Position numbers and translations under genes: made by a program. DNA of 12,549 bases from Planctomycetes bacterium SM23_32 (GTDB lineage: Bacteria > Planctomycetota > Brocadiia > SM23-32), in contig LJUE01000030.1 in NCBI GenBank assembly GCA_001303885.1, positions 1-12,549 on the forward strand. Direction: 5' to 3'. Shown here in pieces: positions 5,839-11,911 of the stretch (positions are counted from its first letter, which is position 1; every line of letters begins with the position of its first letter). The notes beneath the pieces were generated by a model. It saw only the letters and a list, made by a program, of their open reading frames with translations, ran no database searches and was not told where the DNA came from.

Positions 5839-6165
5839 ATGAGTGACGAGCCGACAACAGGCCGCTCGCGAGTGCGCGGCGTGGTGAAGAGCGACAAGAT
5901 GCAGAAGTCCATCACCGTGACCGTCGAGCGCTTCGTCAAGCACCGCCGCTACGGCAAGTACCTGCGGCGCAGGAGCACCTTCATGGCCCACGATCCGCAC
6001 AACGACGCCAGGGAAGGCGACCTGGTGGAGATCGAGAGCACCAGGCCGCTGTCGCGCCGCAAACGCTGGCGCCTGGTGCGCGTGCTGCGCCGTTCGGCGG
6101 CGCCCGCCGTTGCGATCGAGGGCGGAGCCCCTGACGTCCTCGACACGCCCGAGCTGCCCGCGTAG
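5839..6165 (+). CDS. rpsQ: 30S ribosomal protein S17 with terminal extensions
   Basis: S17 is an OB-fold primary 16S rRNA binder that nucleates assembly of the 30S body. The core spans about residues 10-82: SRVRGVVKSDKMQKSITVTVE, VKHRRYGKYLRRRSTFMAHD (33-52), EGDLVEIESTRPLSRRKRWR (59-78). The product has 108 residues; typical S17 has about 85, and the extra length is a C-terminal Pro/Ala/acidic tail (83-108, including PDVLDTPELPA). ATG 5839 is chosen because MSDEP fits the family. GTG 5815 would add eight residues but has no SD; the SD for 5839 (GGGA) is also weak. It is the first gene of the spc-operon part, 34 nt after rpmC, with no visible separate promoter. Confidence 0.93.
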   Translation: MSDEPTTGRSRVRGVVKSDKMQKSITVTVERFVKHRRYGKYLRRRSTFMAHDPHNDAREGDLVEIESTRPLSRRKRWRLVRVLRRSAAPAVAIEGGAPDVLDTPELPA

Positions 6166-6192
6166 CGCCTGCGAGGACGGAGGACCGGCTGG

Positions 6193-6561
6193 ATGATCGC
6201 TGAGCAGACAGTGCTGGACGTCGCCGACAACACGGGCGCCCGCGCGGTGCGCTGTTTCAAGGTGCTCGGCGGCAGCCGCCACACCTACGCCACCGTCGGC
6301 GACGTGGTGGTCGGCAGCGTCATCAAGGTCATCCCGGGCAGCGACGTGACGCGAGGCGAAGTGGTGCGAGGCGTCGTCGTGAGGACCAAAGCGCCCATAC
6401 GCCGTGAGGACGGCAGCTACGTGCGGTTCGACCGCAACGCCATCGTCCTGCTTCAGCCGGACGGCAACCCGCGCGGCACGCGCATCTTCGGGGCCATCCC
6501 GCGCGAGCTGCGCTACAAGAACTACATGCGCATCATCAGCCTGGCGGCTGAGGTGGTGTGA
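6193..6561 (+). CDS. rplN: 50S ribosomal protein L14
   Basis: L14 lies at the subunit interface, forms bridges with 16S rRNA and is the docking site for the silencing factor RsfS. The 122-residue product has exactly the standard length and starts MIAEQTVLDVADNTGARAVR. It contains GDVVVGSVIKVIPGSDVTRG (36-55), VVRTKAPIRREDGSYVRFDRNAIVLL (62-87) and the ending RIFGAIPRELRYKNYMRIISLAAEVV. The start has GGAGGA (6179-6184) at 8 nt. The stop is followed by rplX after 10 nt. No anomaly is seen. Confidence 0.97.
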   Translation: MIAEQTVLDVADNTGARAVRCFKVLGGSRHTYATVGDVVVGSVIKVIPGSDVTRGEVVRGVVVRTKAPIRREDGSYVRFDRNAIVLLQPDGNPRGTRIFGAIPRELRYKNYMRIISLAAEVV

Positions 6562-6571
6562 GGACGCGAAA

Positions 6572-6925
6572 GTGGCGAACAGAGGCAAGCTGCACGTGAG
6601 GCGCGGCGACATCGTGGAGGTGGTCGCCGGCAGTTCCCGCGGCCTGCGGGGCAGGGTCCTGAGGGCCATGCCCGCCAAGGGCAAGGTCGTCGTGGAGGGC
6701 CTCAACATGGTCTGGAAGCACGTGCGCCGCGGCCCCCAGCGCATCCAGGGCGGACGCATACAGGTGGAGGCGCCCATTGACGCCTCCAACGTGATGCTCG
6801 TATGCCCGAACCGGGACTGCGAACGCCACGACAGGCCCGTGCGGACGAGGACCGTGGTGCGCGAGGACGGCAGGAAGCTGCGCACCTGCGCCAAGTGCGG
6901 CGCCGAGCTGCCCAGGGCGGAGTAG
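6572..6925 (+). CDS. rplX: 50S ribosomal protein L24, zinc-ribbon form
   Basis: L24 is one of the two assembly-initiating proteins of the 50S subunit and lies near the tunnel exit. The 117-residue product carries the KOW motif HVRRGDIVEVVAGSSRGLRG (8-27) and GKVVVEGLNMVWKHVR (37-52), followed by PIDASNVMLV. The C-terminal part holds four cysteines: C78 and C83 (CPNRDC, spacing CX4C) and C106 and C109 (CAKC), which would form a zinc ribbon. Many L24 proteins lack these cysteines, and the cysteine-bearing ones I recall usually have CX2C in both halves. The GTG start has GAGGA (6560-6564) at 7 nt, overlapping the rplN stop. Zinc binding is inferred from the pattern. Confidence 0.94.
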   Translation: MANRGKLHVRRGDIVEVVAGSSRGLRGRVLRAMPAKGKVVVEGLNMVWKHVRRGPQRIQGGRIQVEAPIDASNVMLVCPNRDCERHDRPVRTRTVVREDGRKLRTCAKCGAELPRAE

Positions 6926-6958
6926 GCGCCCGCCTGCTAGAACGACGCTGAGAACGAC

Positions 6959-7537
6959 ATGAGTGAGACGGCCGAGACAACGACGCAGCAGAGCCCCAGG
7001 CCGCGGCTTAAGACGCAGTTCGAGCAGCAGGTGGTGCCGCGTCTGATGGAGCGCTTCGGGCTCAAGAACCCCCTGGCTGCCCCGCGGCTGGCGAAGGTCG
7101 TGCTGAACATGGGCGTGGGCGAGGCTGTTGCCGACCCGAACGCCCTGAACGACGCCGTGGAGACGCTGCGCGAGATCACGGGCCAGCAGCCGGTGGTCAC
7201 GCGGGCCCGCGGCAGCGTGGCGGGGTTCCGCCTGCGTCAGGGCATGCCGGTGGGGTGCAAGGTGACGCTGCGCCGCAAGCGGATGTATGAGTTCCTGGAT
7301 CGCCTCATCAGCATCGTGCTGCCGCGCGTGCGCGACTTCCGCGGCCTGTCGCCCGATGCGTTCGACGGCTCCGGCAACTACAGCCTGGGGCTGGAGGAGG
7401 TGGCTGTCTTCCCGGAGCTGGACCTGGACAAGCTGAAGAACATCTTCGGGCTGGACATCACCATCGTGACGACGGCGCAGACCGACCAGGAGGGATTTGA
7501 GCTGTTGAGCGGGCTGGGCGTGCCGTTCCGGCAGTGA
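6959..7537 (+). CDS. rplE: 50S ribosomal protein L5
   Basis: L5 binds 5S rRNA with L18 and forms the central protuberance, contacting P-site tRNA and S13. The 192-residue product keeps PRLAKVVLNMGVGEA (42-56), ITGQQPVVTRARGSVAGFRL (73-92), RQGMPVGCKVTLR (93-105), the DRLISIVLPRVRDFRGL helix-turn (114-130) and FPELDLDKLKNIFGLDITIVTTA (151-173). It is about 12 residues longer than usual because of a Thr/Gln-rich N-terminal stretch (2-14). The ATG at 6959 has only a weak purine-rich SD (TGAGAAC). Internal starts downstream would cut into conserved sequence, so the long form is preferred. Confidence 0.96.
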   Translation: MSETAETTTQQSPRPRLKTQFEQQVVPRLMERFGLKNPLAAPRLAKVVLNMGVGEAVADPNALNDAVETLREITGQQPVVTRARGSVAGFRLRQGMPVGCKVTLRRKRMYEFLDRLISIVLPRVRDFRGLSPDAFDGSGNYSLGLEEVAVFPELDLDKLKNIFGLDITIVTTAQTDQEGFELLSGLGVPFRQ

Positions 7538-7592
7538 GCCGGAGGCGGGCCGCAGCCGACGGGCGGACCGAAAGGAGCTGTTACCACTCAGT

Positions 7593-7778
7593 ATGGCGCG
7601 CAAAGCCCTGGTAGAGAGATCGCGGCGCAAGCCCAAGTACTCGACCCGTACGCGCAACCGCTGCATGCTGTGCGGGCGGCCTCGCGGCTACATGCGGAAG
7701 TTCCGCATCTGCCGCATCTGCTTCCGCATGCTGGCCAGCAAGGGCGAGGTGCCGGGCGTGACCAAGGCAAGCTGGTAG
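7593..7778 (+). CDS. rpsN: 30S ribosomal protein S14, zinc-binding type Z
   Basis: S14 is a 30S head protein added late in assembly. The 61-residue length, the start MARKALVERSRRKPKYSTR and the four cysteines C24-X2-C27 and C40-X2-C43 define the short zinc-binding form, unlike the about 100-residue cysteine-free form of enterobacteria. The core CGRPRGYMRKFRICRICFR (27-45) and the ending GEVPGVTKASW are standard. The ATG at 7593 is preceded by AAAGGAG (7571-7577) at 15 nt, a little far. The gaps on either side (55 and 70 nt) are the longest inside this block, and I see no gene in them. Confidence 0.97.
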   Translation: MARKALVERSRRKPKYSTRTRNRCMLCGRPRGYMRKFRICRICFRMLASKGEVPGVTKASW

Positions 7779-7848
7779 GAGACCGCCCCAGCCGAGAGCC
7801 CCAGGCGCATGTGCCGCCGCCGGCCATAGGACAAGAGGCGAAACGACC

Positions 7849-8244
7849 ATGATGACCGACCCCATTGCCGACATGCTCACGCGCATCCGCAATGCGCTTT
7901 TGATCGAACAGAAGACGGTCGAGATGCCGTCTTCGAAGATGAAGGAGAGCATAGCCCGCGTGCTGAAGGACGAAGGCTTCATCGAGGACTATCGCGTCGC
8001 CGGCGAGCTGCCCCGCAGGCTGCTGAAGCTCTACCTCAAGTACGGCTCCCTGGGCGAGAAGGTCATCCGGGAGATCGAGCGCGTCTCCAAACCCGGCCGG
8101 CGCATCTACCGCTCGGTCGGCGACATCGGCCATGTGCGCAACGGCCTGGGCATCTGGGTGGTGTCCACTAGCCGCGGCGTGCTGAGCGACCGGGAGTGCA
8201 GGCAGCTCAACGTCGGCGGCGAGGTCATCTGCTCGGTCTTCTGA
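7849..8244 (+). CDS. rpsH: 30S ribosomal protein S8
   Basis: S8 binds helix 21 of 16S rRNA early in assembly and, in E. coli, represses the spc operon by binding mRNA near rplE. The product of 131 residues starts MMTDPIADMLTRIRNAL, keeps MPSSKMKESIARVLKDEGFI and the middle KPGRRIYRSV, and ends with STSRGVLSDRECRQLNVGGE and a short hydrophobic C-terminus. ATG 7849 has AAGAGG (7833-7838) at 10 nt; ATG 7852, directly after, is an equally possible start and would remove one Met. Length and motifs are normal. Confidence 0.97.
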   Translation: MMTDPIADMLTRIRNALLIEQKTVEMPSSKMKESIARVLKDEGFIEDYRVAGELPRRLLKLYLKYGSLGEKVIREIERVSKPGRRIYRSVGDIGHVRNGLGIWVVSTSRGVLSDRECRQLNVGGEVICSVF

Positions 8245-8272
8245 GTTTTCAGACGCAAGGGAAGGCGAAGAC

Positions 8273-8848
8273 ATGTCGCGCATCGGCACACGACCCGTCT
8301 CCGTGCCCAAAGGCACGCAGGTTGTGGTGGACGGCCCCCGCCTCACCTTCAGGGGGGCCCTGGGCCAGCTGGAGCACGAGCTGCCCGACCAGATCGAGGC
8401 CGAATACGTTAAGGGCGAGGGCGTCATCAACGTGCAGCGCGCTGACGACAGCCGCCGCGCCCGCTCGCTGCACGGGCTGCACCGCACGCTCATCGCCAAC
8501 AAGGTGAAAGGCGTCAGCGAAGGCTTCTCGAAAGTGCTCGAGATCTACGGCACCGGCTACAGCGCCAACCTGCGCGGCGGCGCGCTGGTGCTCCAGATCG
8601 GGTTTTGCCACGAGGTCAGCTTCGAGGTGCCGGACGGCATAGCGGTGGAGGTCGAGCAGGCCTCGGCGCAGGCCGAGCGCCCCGCCCGGTTCGTCGTCAA
8701 AGGCATGGACAAGGAACAGGTGGGCCAGTTCGCCGCCCGGGTCCGCGCCGTGCGCACGCCTGAGCCCTACAAGGGCAAGGGCGTCCGGTATGCGGGCGAA
8801 TACGTGCGGCGCAAGGAAGGCAAGGCCTTCACCGGGCTGGAGAGATAA
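8273..8848 (+). CDS. rplF: 50S ribosomal protein L6
   Basis: L6 binds helix 97 and the sarcin-ricin region of 23S rRNA near the factor-binding site. The 191-residue product has the duplicated L6 fold: N-terminal MSRIGTRPVSVPKGTQVVVD with GLHRTLIANKVKGVSEGFSK (68-87), and C-terminal LEIYGTGYSANLRGGALVLQ (89-108) with RTPEPYKGKGVRYAGEYVRR (161-180). It is about ten residues longer than most, mainly through a few insertions and a short tail (KEGKAFTGLER). The segment usually reading GYSHPV is GFCHEV here. GAAGG (8261-8265) lies 7 nt before the ATG. Confidence 0.96.
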   Translation: MSRIGTRPVSVPKGTQVVVDGPRLTFRGALGQLEHELPDQIEAEYVKGEGVINVQRADDSRRARSLHGLHRTLIANKVKGVSEGFSKVLEIYGTGYSANLRGGALVLQIGFCHEVSFEVPDGIAVEVEQASAQAERPARFVVKGMDKEQVGQFAARVRAVRTPEPYKGKGVRYAGEYVRRKEGKAFTGLER

Positions 8849-8873
8849 CGCAGGCGCATCAGGGACGACGGCA

Positions 8874-9257
8874 ATGGAGCCAGCAGCGAAGAAAGCGCAG
8901 ATGAGGAAGCGCCGGCACCGCCGCGTGCGCAAGCGCTTGGAAGGCACGCCCGAGCGCCCCCGGCTCTGCGTCTTCCGGAGCAACAGGCACATCTACGCGC
9001 AGGTCATAGACGACTGGAACCGGCGCACGCTGGCGAGCTGCTCCTCGCTGAGCCGGGAGCTCAGAGACGAGCTGGCGCACGGGCGCAGCGTGGAGAGCGC
9101 CGCGCGGGTGGGCGAGGTGCTCGCCAGGAAGTGCATCGAGAGCGGCATCACGGCCGTCGTTTTCGACCGCGCAGGCTACAAGTACCACGGCCGGGTCAAG
9201 GCGCTCGCCGAGGCGGCGCGCGCACAATTCGCCGAGGCCGGTGTGCAAGGCTTCTGA
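8874..9257 (+). CDS. rplR: 50S ribosomal protein L18
   Basis: L18 binds 5S rRNA and brings it, with L5, into the central protuberance. The 127-residue product has the basic N-terminus KAQMRKRRHRRVRKRLEGT, then ERPRLCVFRSNRHIYAQVID, a helix SVESAARVGEVLARKCIESG, and the family-defining AVVFDRAGYKYHGRVKALAEAAR close to the C-terminus. Length is slightly above the usual 115-120, because of an N-terminal extension (MEPAAKKAQ) and a few residues in the middle. ATG 8874 is supported by AGGGA (8861-8865) at 8 nt. The spacing of 25-28 nt on both sides is ordinary. Confidence 0.95.
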   Translation: MEPAAKKAQMRKRRHRRVRKRLEGTPERPRLCVFRSNRHIYAQVIDDWNRRTLASCSSLSRELRDELAHGRSVESAARVGEVLARKCIESGITAVVFDRAGYKYHGRVKALAEAARAQFAEAGVQGF

Positions 9258-9285
9258 GCCCCTCCGGCGAGCGGCGGGAGGCAAC

Positions 9286-9864
9286 ATGGCGTACAGGGAA
9301 CAAGAGGGCGGACTGCTCGACGAGGTCATCGGCATCTACTTCCACACCAAGGTCACCAAGGGCGGCCGGAACCTCACGTGCGCCGCCCTGGTGGCGGTGG
9401 GCGACGGGAACGGCAAGGTCGGCCTCGGGTACGGGAAGGCCAGCTCGGTGCCGATGGCCATCGAGAAGGCCACCGGCGAAGGCCGCGGCGCTATGCTGGA
9501 AGTCTGCCGTGTGGGCGACACGATCGCCCATCAGGAGCTCGGCCGGCACGGGGCCGCGCGCGTGCTGCTGAAGCCGGCCAGCCCGGGCACAGGCGTCAAG
9601 GCCGGCGGCACCGTGCGCTCCATCATGCGCGTGGCCGGGGTCAATAACGTGCTCAGCAAGGTCTTCGGCAACTCCAACCCGCTGAACGTGGCCAAGGCCA
9701 CCATGAACGCCCTGCGCCAGATGCGGTCCCGTGAGGAGGTGCAGAGGCTCCGCGGCGTGAAGGTGGAGCTGCGACACCCGCAGGCGGCCCGCCCGAAGAG
9801 GGAGCAGCCGCCTGAGGCCGCCAAAGGCCCCGCCGAAGAGCCCGCCGAACAGGCAGCCGAGTAG
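9286..9864 (+). CDS. rpsE: 30S ribosomal protein S5 with acidic C-terminal tail
   Basis: S5 lies at the mRNA entry region and affects decoding accuracy; its loop is the spectinomycin-resistance site. The 192-residue product has the double-stranded-RNA-binding-like domain GLLDEVIGIYFHTKVTKGGR (9-28), where TKGGR is the spectinomycin loop, followed by AVGDGNGKVGLGYGKASSVP (37-56). The ribosomal S5 C-terminal domain contains PGTGVKAGGTVRSIMRVAG (100-118) and GNSNPLNVAKATMNAL (128-143). Residues 163-192 form an Ala/Glu/Pro-rich tail absent from typical S5 (about 165 residues). The usual NRV before the loop is YFH here. GGGAGG (9276-9281) precedes ATG 9286 at 4 nt. Where rpmD (L30) would normally follow, there are only 62 nt before rplO. 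Confidence 0.95.
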   Translation: MAYREQEGGLLDEVIGIYFHTKVTKGGRNLTCAALVAVGDGNGKVGLGYGKASSVPMAIEKATGEGRGAMLEVCRVGDTIAHQELGRHGAARVLLKPASPGTGVKAGGTVRSIMRVAGVNNVLSKVFGNSNPLNVAKATMNALRQMRSREEVQRLRGVKVELRHPQAARPKREQPPEAAKGPAEEPAEQAAE

Positions 9865-9876
9865 AGTCACCCATGC

Positions 9877-9902
9877 CGTCCGCGTCTCCGTCGGCGTGGA
9901 CG
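9877..9902 (+). other. Hairpin in the rpsE-rplO gap
   Basis: CGTCCGCGTC (9877-9886) pairs with GGCGTGGACG (9893-9902) over ten positions, eight Watson-Crick and two G-U, with a 6-nt loop. It occupies the 62-nt interval where rpmD lies in many bacteria, and ends 10 nt before the rplO SD. No T-tract follows, so it is not an intrinsic terminator. A role in rplO translation is a guess. Confidence 0.4.
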
Positions 9903-9911
9903 CGCAGCCAC

Positions 9912-9916
9912 AAGGA
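9912..9916 (+). promoter_or_regulatory. Shine-Dalgarno site deciding the rplO start
   Basis: AAGGA is 10 nt before ATG 9927, which gives the L15-like N-terminus MDISRAKSSVSGKPDRKRVG. The upstream in-frame ATG at 9873 has no SD and adds 18 unconserved residues. Confidence 0.55.
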
Positions 9917-9926
9917 CAGCGAAGAG

Positions 9927-10439
9927 ATGGACATCTCCCGGGCCAAATCGAGCGTCAGCGGCAAGCCCGACAGGAAGAGAGTGGGACGCGGCACCGGCAG
10001 CGGCCAGGGCAAGACCGCTGGCCGCGGCCACAAGGGCGCGCGCTCGCGCAGCGGCTGGAGCTCCCGCGGCAGGACGGGCGGCAACATGCCGCTGTGGCGG
10101 CGCCTGCCCAAGCGCGGGTTCAGCAACGAGCCCTTCAAGGCCGACTACAGCGTCGTCAACGTCGGCGAGCTCAACCGCTTCCCGGCGGGCTCGGTCGTCA
10201 CGCCGGAGGCGCTGCGCGAGGAGGGCCTGGTCAAGCAGGCCCCGCCTGGCGGCGTGAAGGTGCTCGGCCGGGGCGGGTTGGACCGTGCCCTGACCGTCCG
10301 GGCCAACGCTTTCAGTGAGACCGCGGCGGAGAAGATCAAATCCGCCGGGGGCAGCGTCGAGATCATCCCGGGCCCCAGGCCGCCGGAGCGCCACAAGATG
10401 GGCAGTGGCTCGCGGCGCTCGGTCCGGAAGGTCCTTTAG
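9927..10439 (+). CDS. rplO: 50S ribosomal protein L15
   Basis: L15 is a late-assembly protein with an extended N-terminus running deep into 23S rRNA. The 170-residue product has the Gly/Arg-rich segment RKRVGRGTGSGQGKTAGRGHKG (16-37), then GWSSRGRTGGNMPLWRRLPKRGF (43-65), the globular part VNVGELNRFPAGSVVTPEAL and a terminal domain with VKVLGRGGLDRALTVRANAFSETAAEKI. It is about 20-25 residues longer than in E. coli because of a basic C-terminal tail (about 149-170, PGPRPPERHKMGSGSRRSVR). ATG 9927 is chosen by SD and homology. secY follows after 30 nt, the usual neighbour. Confidence 0.95.
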   Translation: MDISRAKSSVSGKPDRKRVGRGTGSGQGKTAGRGHKGARSRSGWSSRGRTGGNMPLWRRLPKRGFSNEPFKADYSVVNVGELNRFPAGSVVTPEALREEGLVKQAPPGGVKVLGRGGLDRALTVRANAFSETAAEKIKSAGGSVEIIPGPRPPERHKMGSGSRRSVRKVL

Positions 10440-10442
10440 CCG

Positions 10443-10458
10443 GGGGTCCGCTGACCCC
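10443..10458 (+). other. Short hairpin between rplO and secY
   Basis: GGGGTC (10443-10448) and GACCCC (10453-10458) form a perfect 6-bp stem with a CGCT loop. It lies just after the rplO stop and 2 nt before the GAGGG that serves as the secY SD. There is no T-tract, so termination is unlikely. It could modulate secY translation or mRNA stability, or be chance in G+C-rich DNA. Confidence 0.4.
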
Positions 10459-10469
10459 GCGAGGGTAGC

Positions 10470-11870
10470 ATGAGCCTTTTCGAGCAGATGGCCAACGTCA
10501 TGCGGATCCGGGATCTGCGGCGCAAGATCCTGATCACGCTCGGGCTGCTGGCCGTCTGCCGGGTCGGCGTCTACGTGCCCCTGCCGGGGGTGAACGTCCA
10601 CGCGCTGGGGGAGTTCTTCAGGCGGCTCTCCGACACGGCGGGCGGGCAGGTGCTCGGGTTGGTGAACATGTTCGCCGGCGGCGCCCTGAGCCGGGGCGCC
10701 ATCTTCGGTCTGGGCATCATGCCCTACATCAGCGCCTCGATCATCTTCACGCTGCTGGCCAACGTGGTGCCCAGCCTGGAAGCCCTGCGCAAGGAGGGCG
10801 CGGCCGGCCAGCGCAGGCTCAACCAGTACACCCGCGTCGCCACGGTCTTCATCTGCCTGTTCCAGGGCATGCTGCTGGTGCGCGGGCTCTACGCGTGGGG
10901 CGTGGTCGAGCCGGGACTGACCGCGAGCACCCTGGGCTCTGTCAAGTTCATGCTCACCAGCGGGATGCTGCTGATGGCCGGCACCATGCTGCTGATGTGG
11001 CTGGGGGAGCAGATAGACCAGTACGGCATCGGCAACGGGATATCGTTGATCATCACCGTCAACATCCTCGCCCGCATGCCGTACGCCATCACCGAGCTGC
11101 GCCAGCAGATCGCCACCGCCGAGAGCCAGCAGACCGCCATCTTGAAGATCATCGTGCTGCTGGCGCTGTTCGTGGCCGTGGTGGTGGCCATCATCTACAT
11201 CACCCGGGGCGAGCGCCGCATCCCCGTGCAACAGCAGAAGCACGTGCGCGGTCCCAAGGTCTACGGCGGCCAGAAGCATTACCTGCCCCTGCGCGTCAAC
11301 CAGGCCGGCGTCATGCCCATCATCTTCGCCCAGTCGCTGCTGATGTTCCCGGGCATCATCGCCATGGCCGCCATCAACGCCCTGGAAGGCAGGGGCGAGA
11401 GCTTCTGGCTGCGCTTCTTCCAGTGGGCCCGCGACGCCGTCAGCGGCAGGGGAGGCCAGCTGACGGTCACCTACACGGTGCTCTACGGGGCGCTGATATT
11501 CTTCTTCTGCTACTTCTGGACTGCCGTGATGTTCAACCCGAGGGACATGAGCGAGAACCTGCAGAACTACGGCAGCTTCATCCCCGGCATCCGGCCGGGC
11601 AAACGCACGGCCGACTACCTGGAAGGCATCATGAACCGCGTGACCGTGGCCGGCAGCTTCTTCCTGCTGGCCATCGCCCTGATGCCCATGATCATCGGGC
11701 ATTACATGAACGTCGGCCGCGTGGCCACCTTCTATGGCGGCACCAGCATACTGATCGTCGTGGGCGTCACCCTGGACGTGGTGCGGCGCATCAACGACCA
11801 CCTTGAGATGCGCCGCTACAGCGGGTTCGCCGCCGGCGCCGGCGGCCGCCGCCGCAGCCGACGGCGCTGA
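10470..11870 (+). CDS. secY: Preprotein translocase subunit SecY
   Basis: SecY is the pore subunit of the SecYEG channel in the inner membrane. The 466-residue product shows the ten expected hydrophobic segments. TM1 follows RIRDLRRKILITLGLLAVCR (12-31), the plug region is near LVNMFAGGALS (64-74), and TM2 contains FGLGIMPYISASIIFTLLAN. The cytoplasmic loop LRKEGAAGQRRLNQYTR (106-122) follows. Later come GEQIDQYGIGNGISLII (179-195), the C4 loop RRIPVQQQKHVRG (249-261) and the C5 loop FIPGIRPGKRTADYLEGIMN (370-389). R375 there aligns with E. coli R357, which is needed for SecA-driven transport. It is slightly longer than E. coli SecY (443) and ends in a basic tail, GGRRRSRRR. The ATG has GAGGG at 4 nt. 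It sits in the standard spc position before adk. Confidence 0.97.
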   Translation: MSLFEQMANVMRIRDLRRKILITLGLLAVCRVGVYVPLPGVNVHALGEFFRRLSDTAGGQVLGLVNMFAGGALSRGAIFGLGIMPYISASIIFTLLANVVPSLEALRKEGAAGQRRLNQYTRVATVFICLFQGMLLVRGLYAWGVVEPGLTASTLGSVKFMLTSGMLLMAGTMLLMWLGEQIDQYGIGNGISLIITVNILARMPYAITELRQQIATAESQQTAILKIIVLLALFVAVVVAIIYITRGERRIPVQQQKHVRGPKVYGGQKHYLPLRVNQAGVMPIIFAQSLLMFPGIIAMAAINALEGRGESFWLRFFQWARDAVSGRGGQLTVTYTVLYGALIFFFCYFWTAVMFNPRDMSENLQNYGSFIPGIRPGKRTADYLEGIMNRVTVAGSFFLLAIALMPMIIGHYMNVGRVATFYGGTSILIVVGVTLDVVRRINDHLEMRRYSGFAAGAGGRRRSRRR

Positions 11871-11911
11871 GTGCCGAGCGACTTCTTGCCTCCGAGTGCG
11901 AGGGCCGCGCT

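Noticed and set aside
6536..7666. Long minus-strand open frame opposite rplX, rplE and the start of rpsN
   Set aside because: Same codon-bias effect; the sense strand carries well-conserved L24, L5 and S14.
9873..9926. ATG 9873 as the rplO start, or a remnant of L30
   Set aside because: No SD, no L15-like or L30-like residues in the 18 codons, and a better start with SD at 9927.
9867..11801. Very long open frame on the minus strand opposite rplO and secY (about 640 codons)
   Set aside because: It is antisense to two unmistakable genes, and its His/Gln/Ala-rich translation is what G+C-rich codon bias produces on the opposite strand. No family resemblance.
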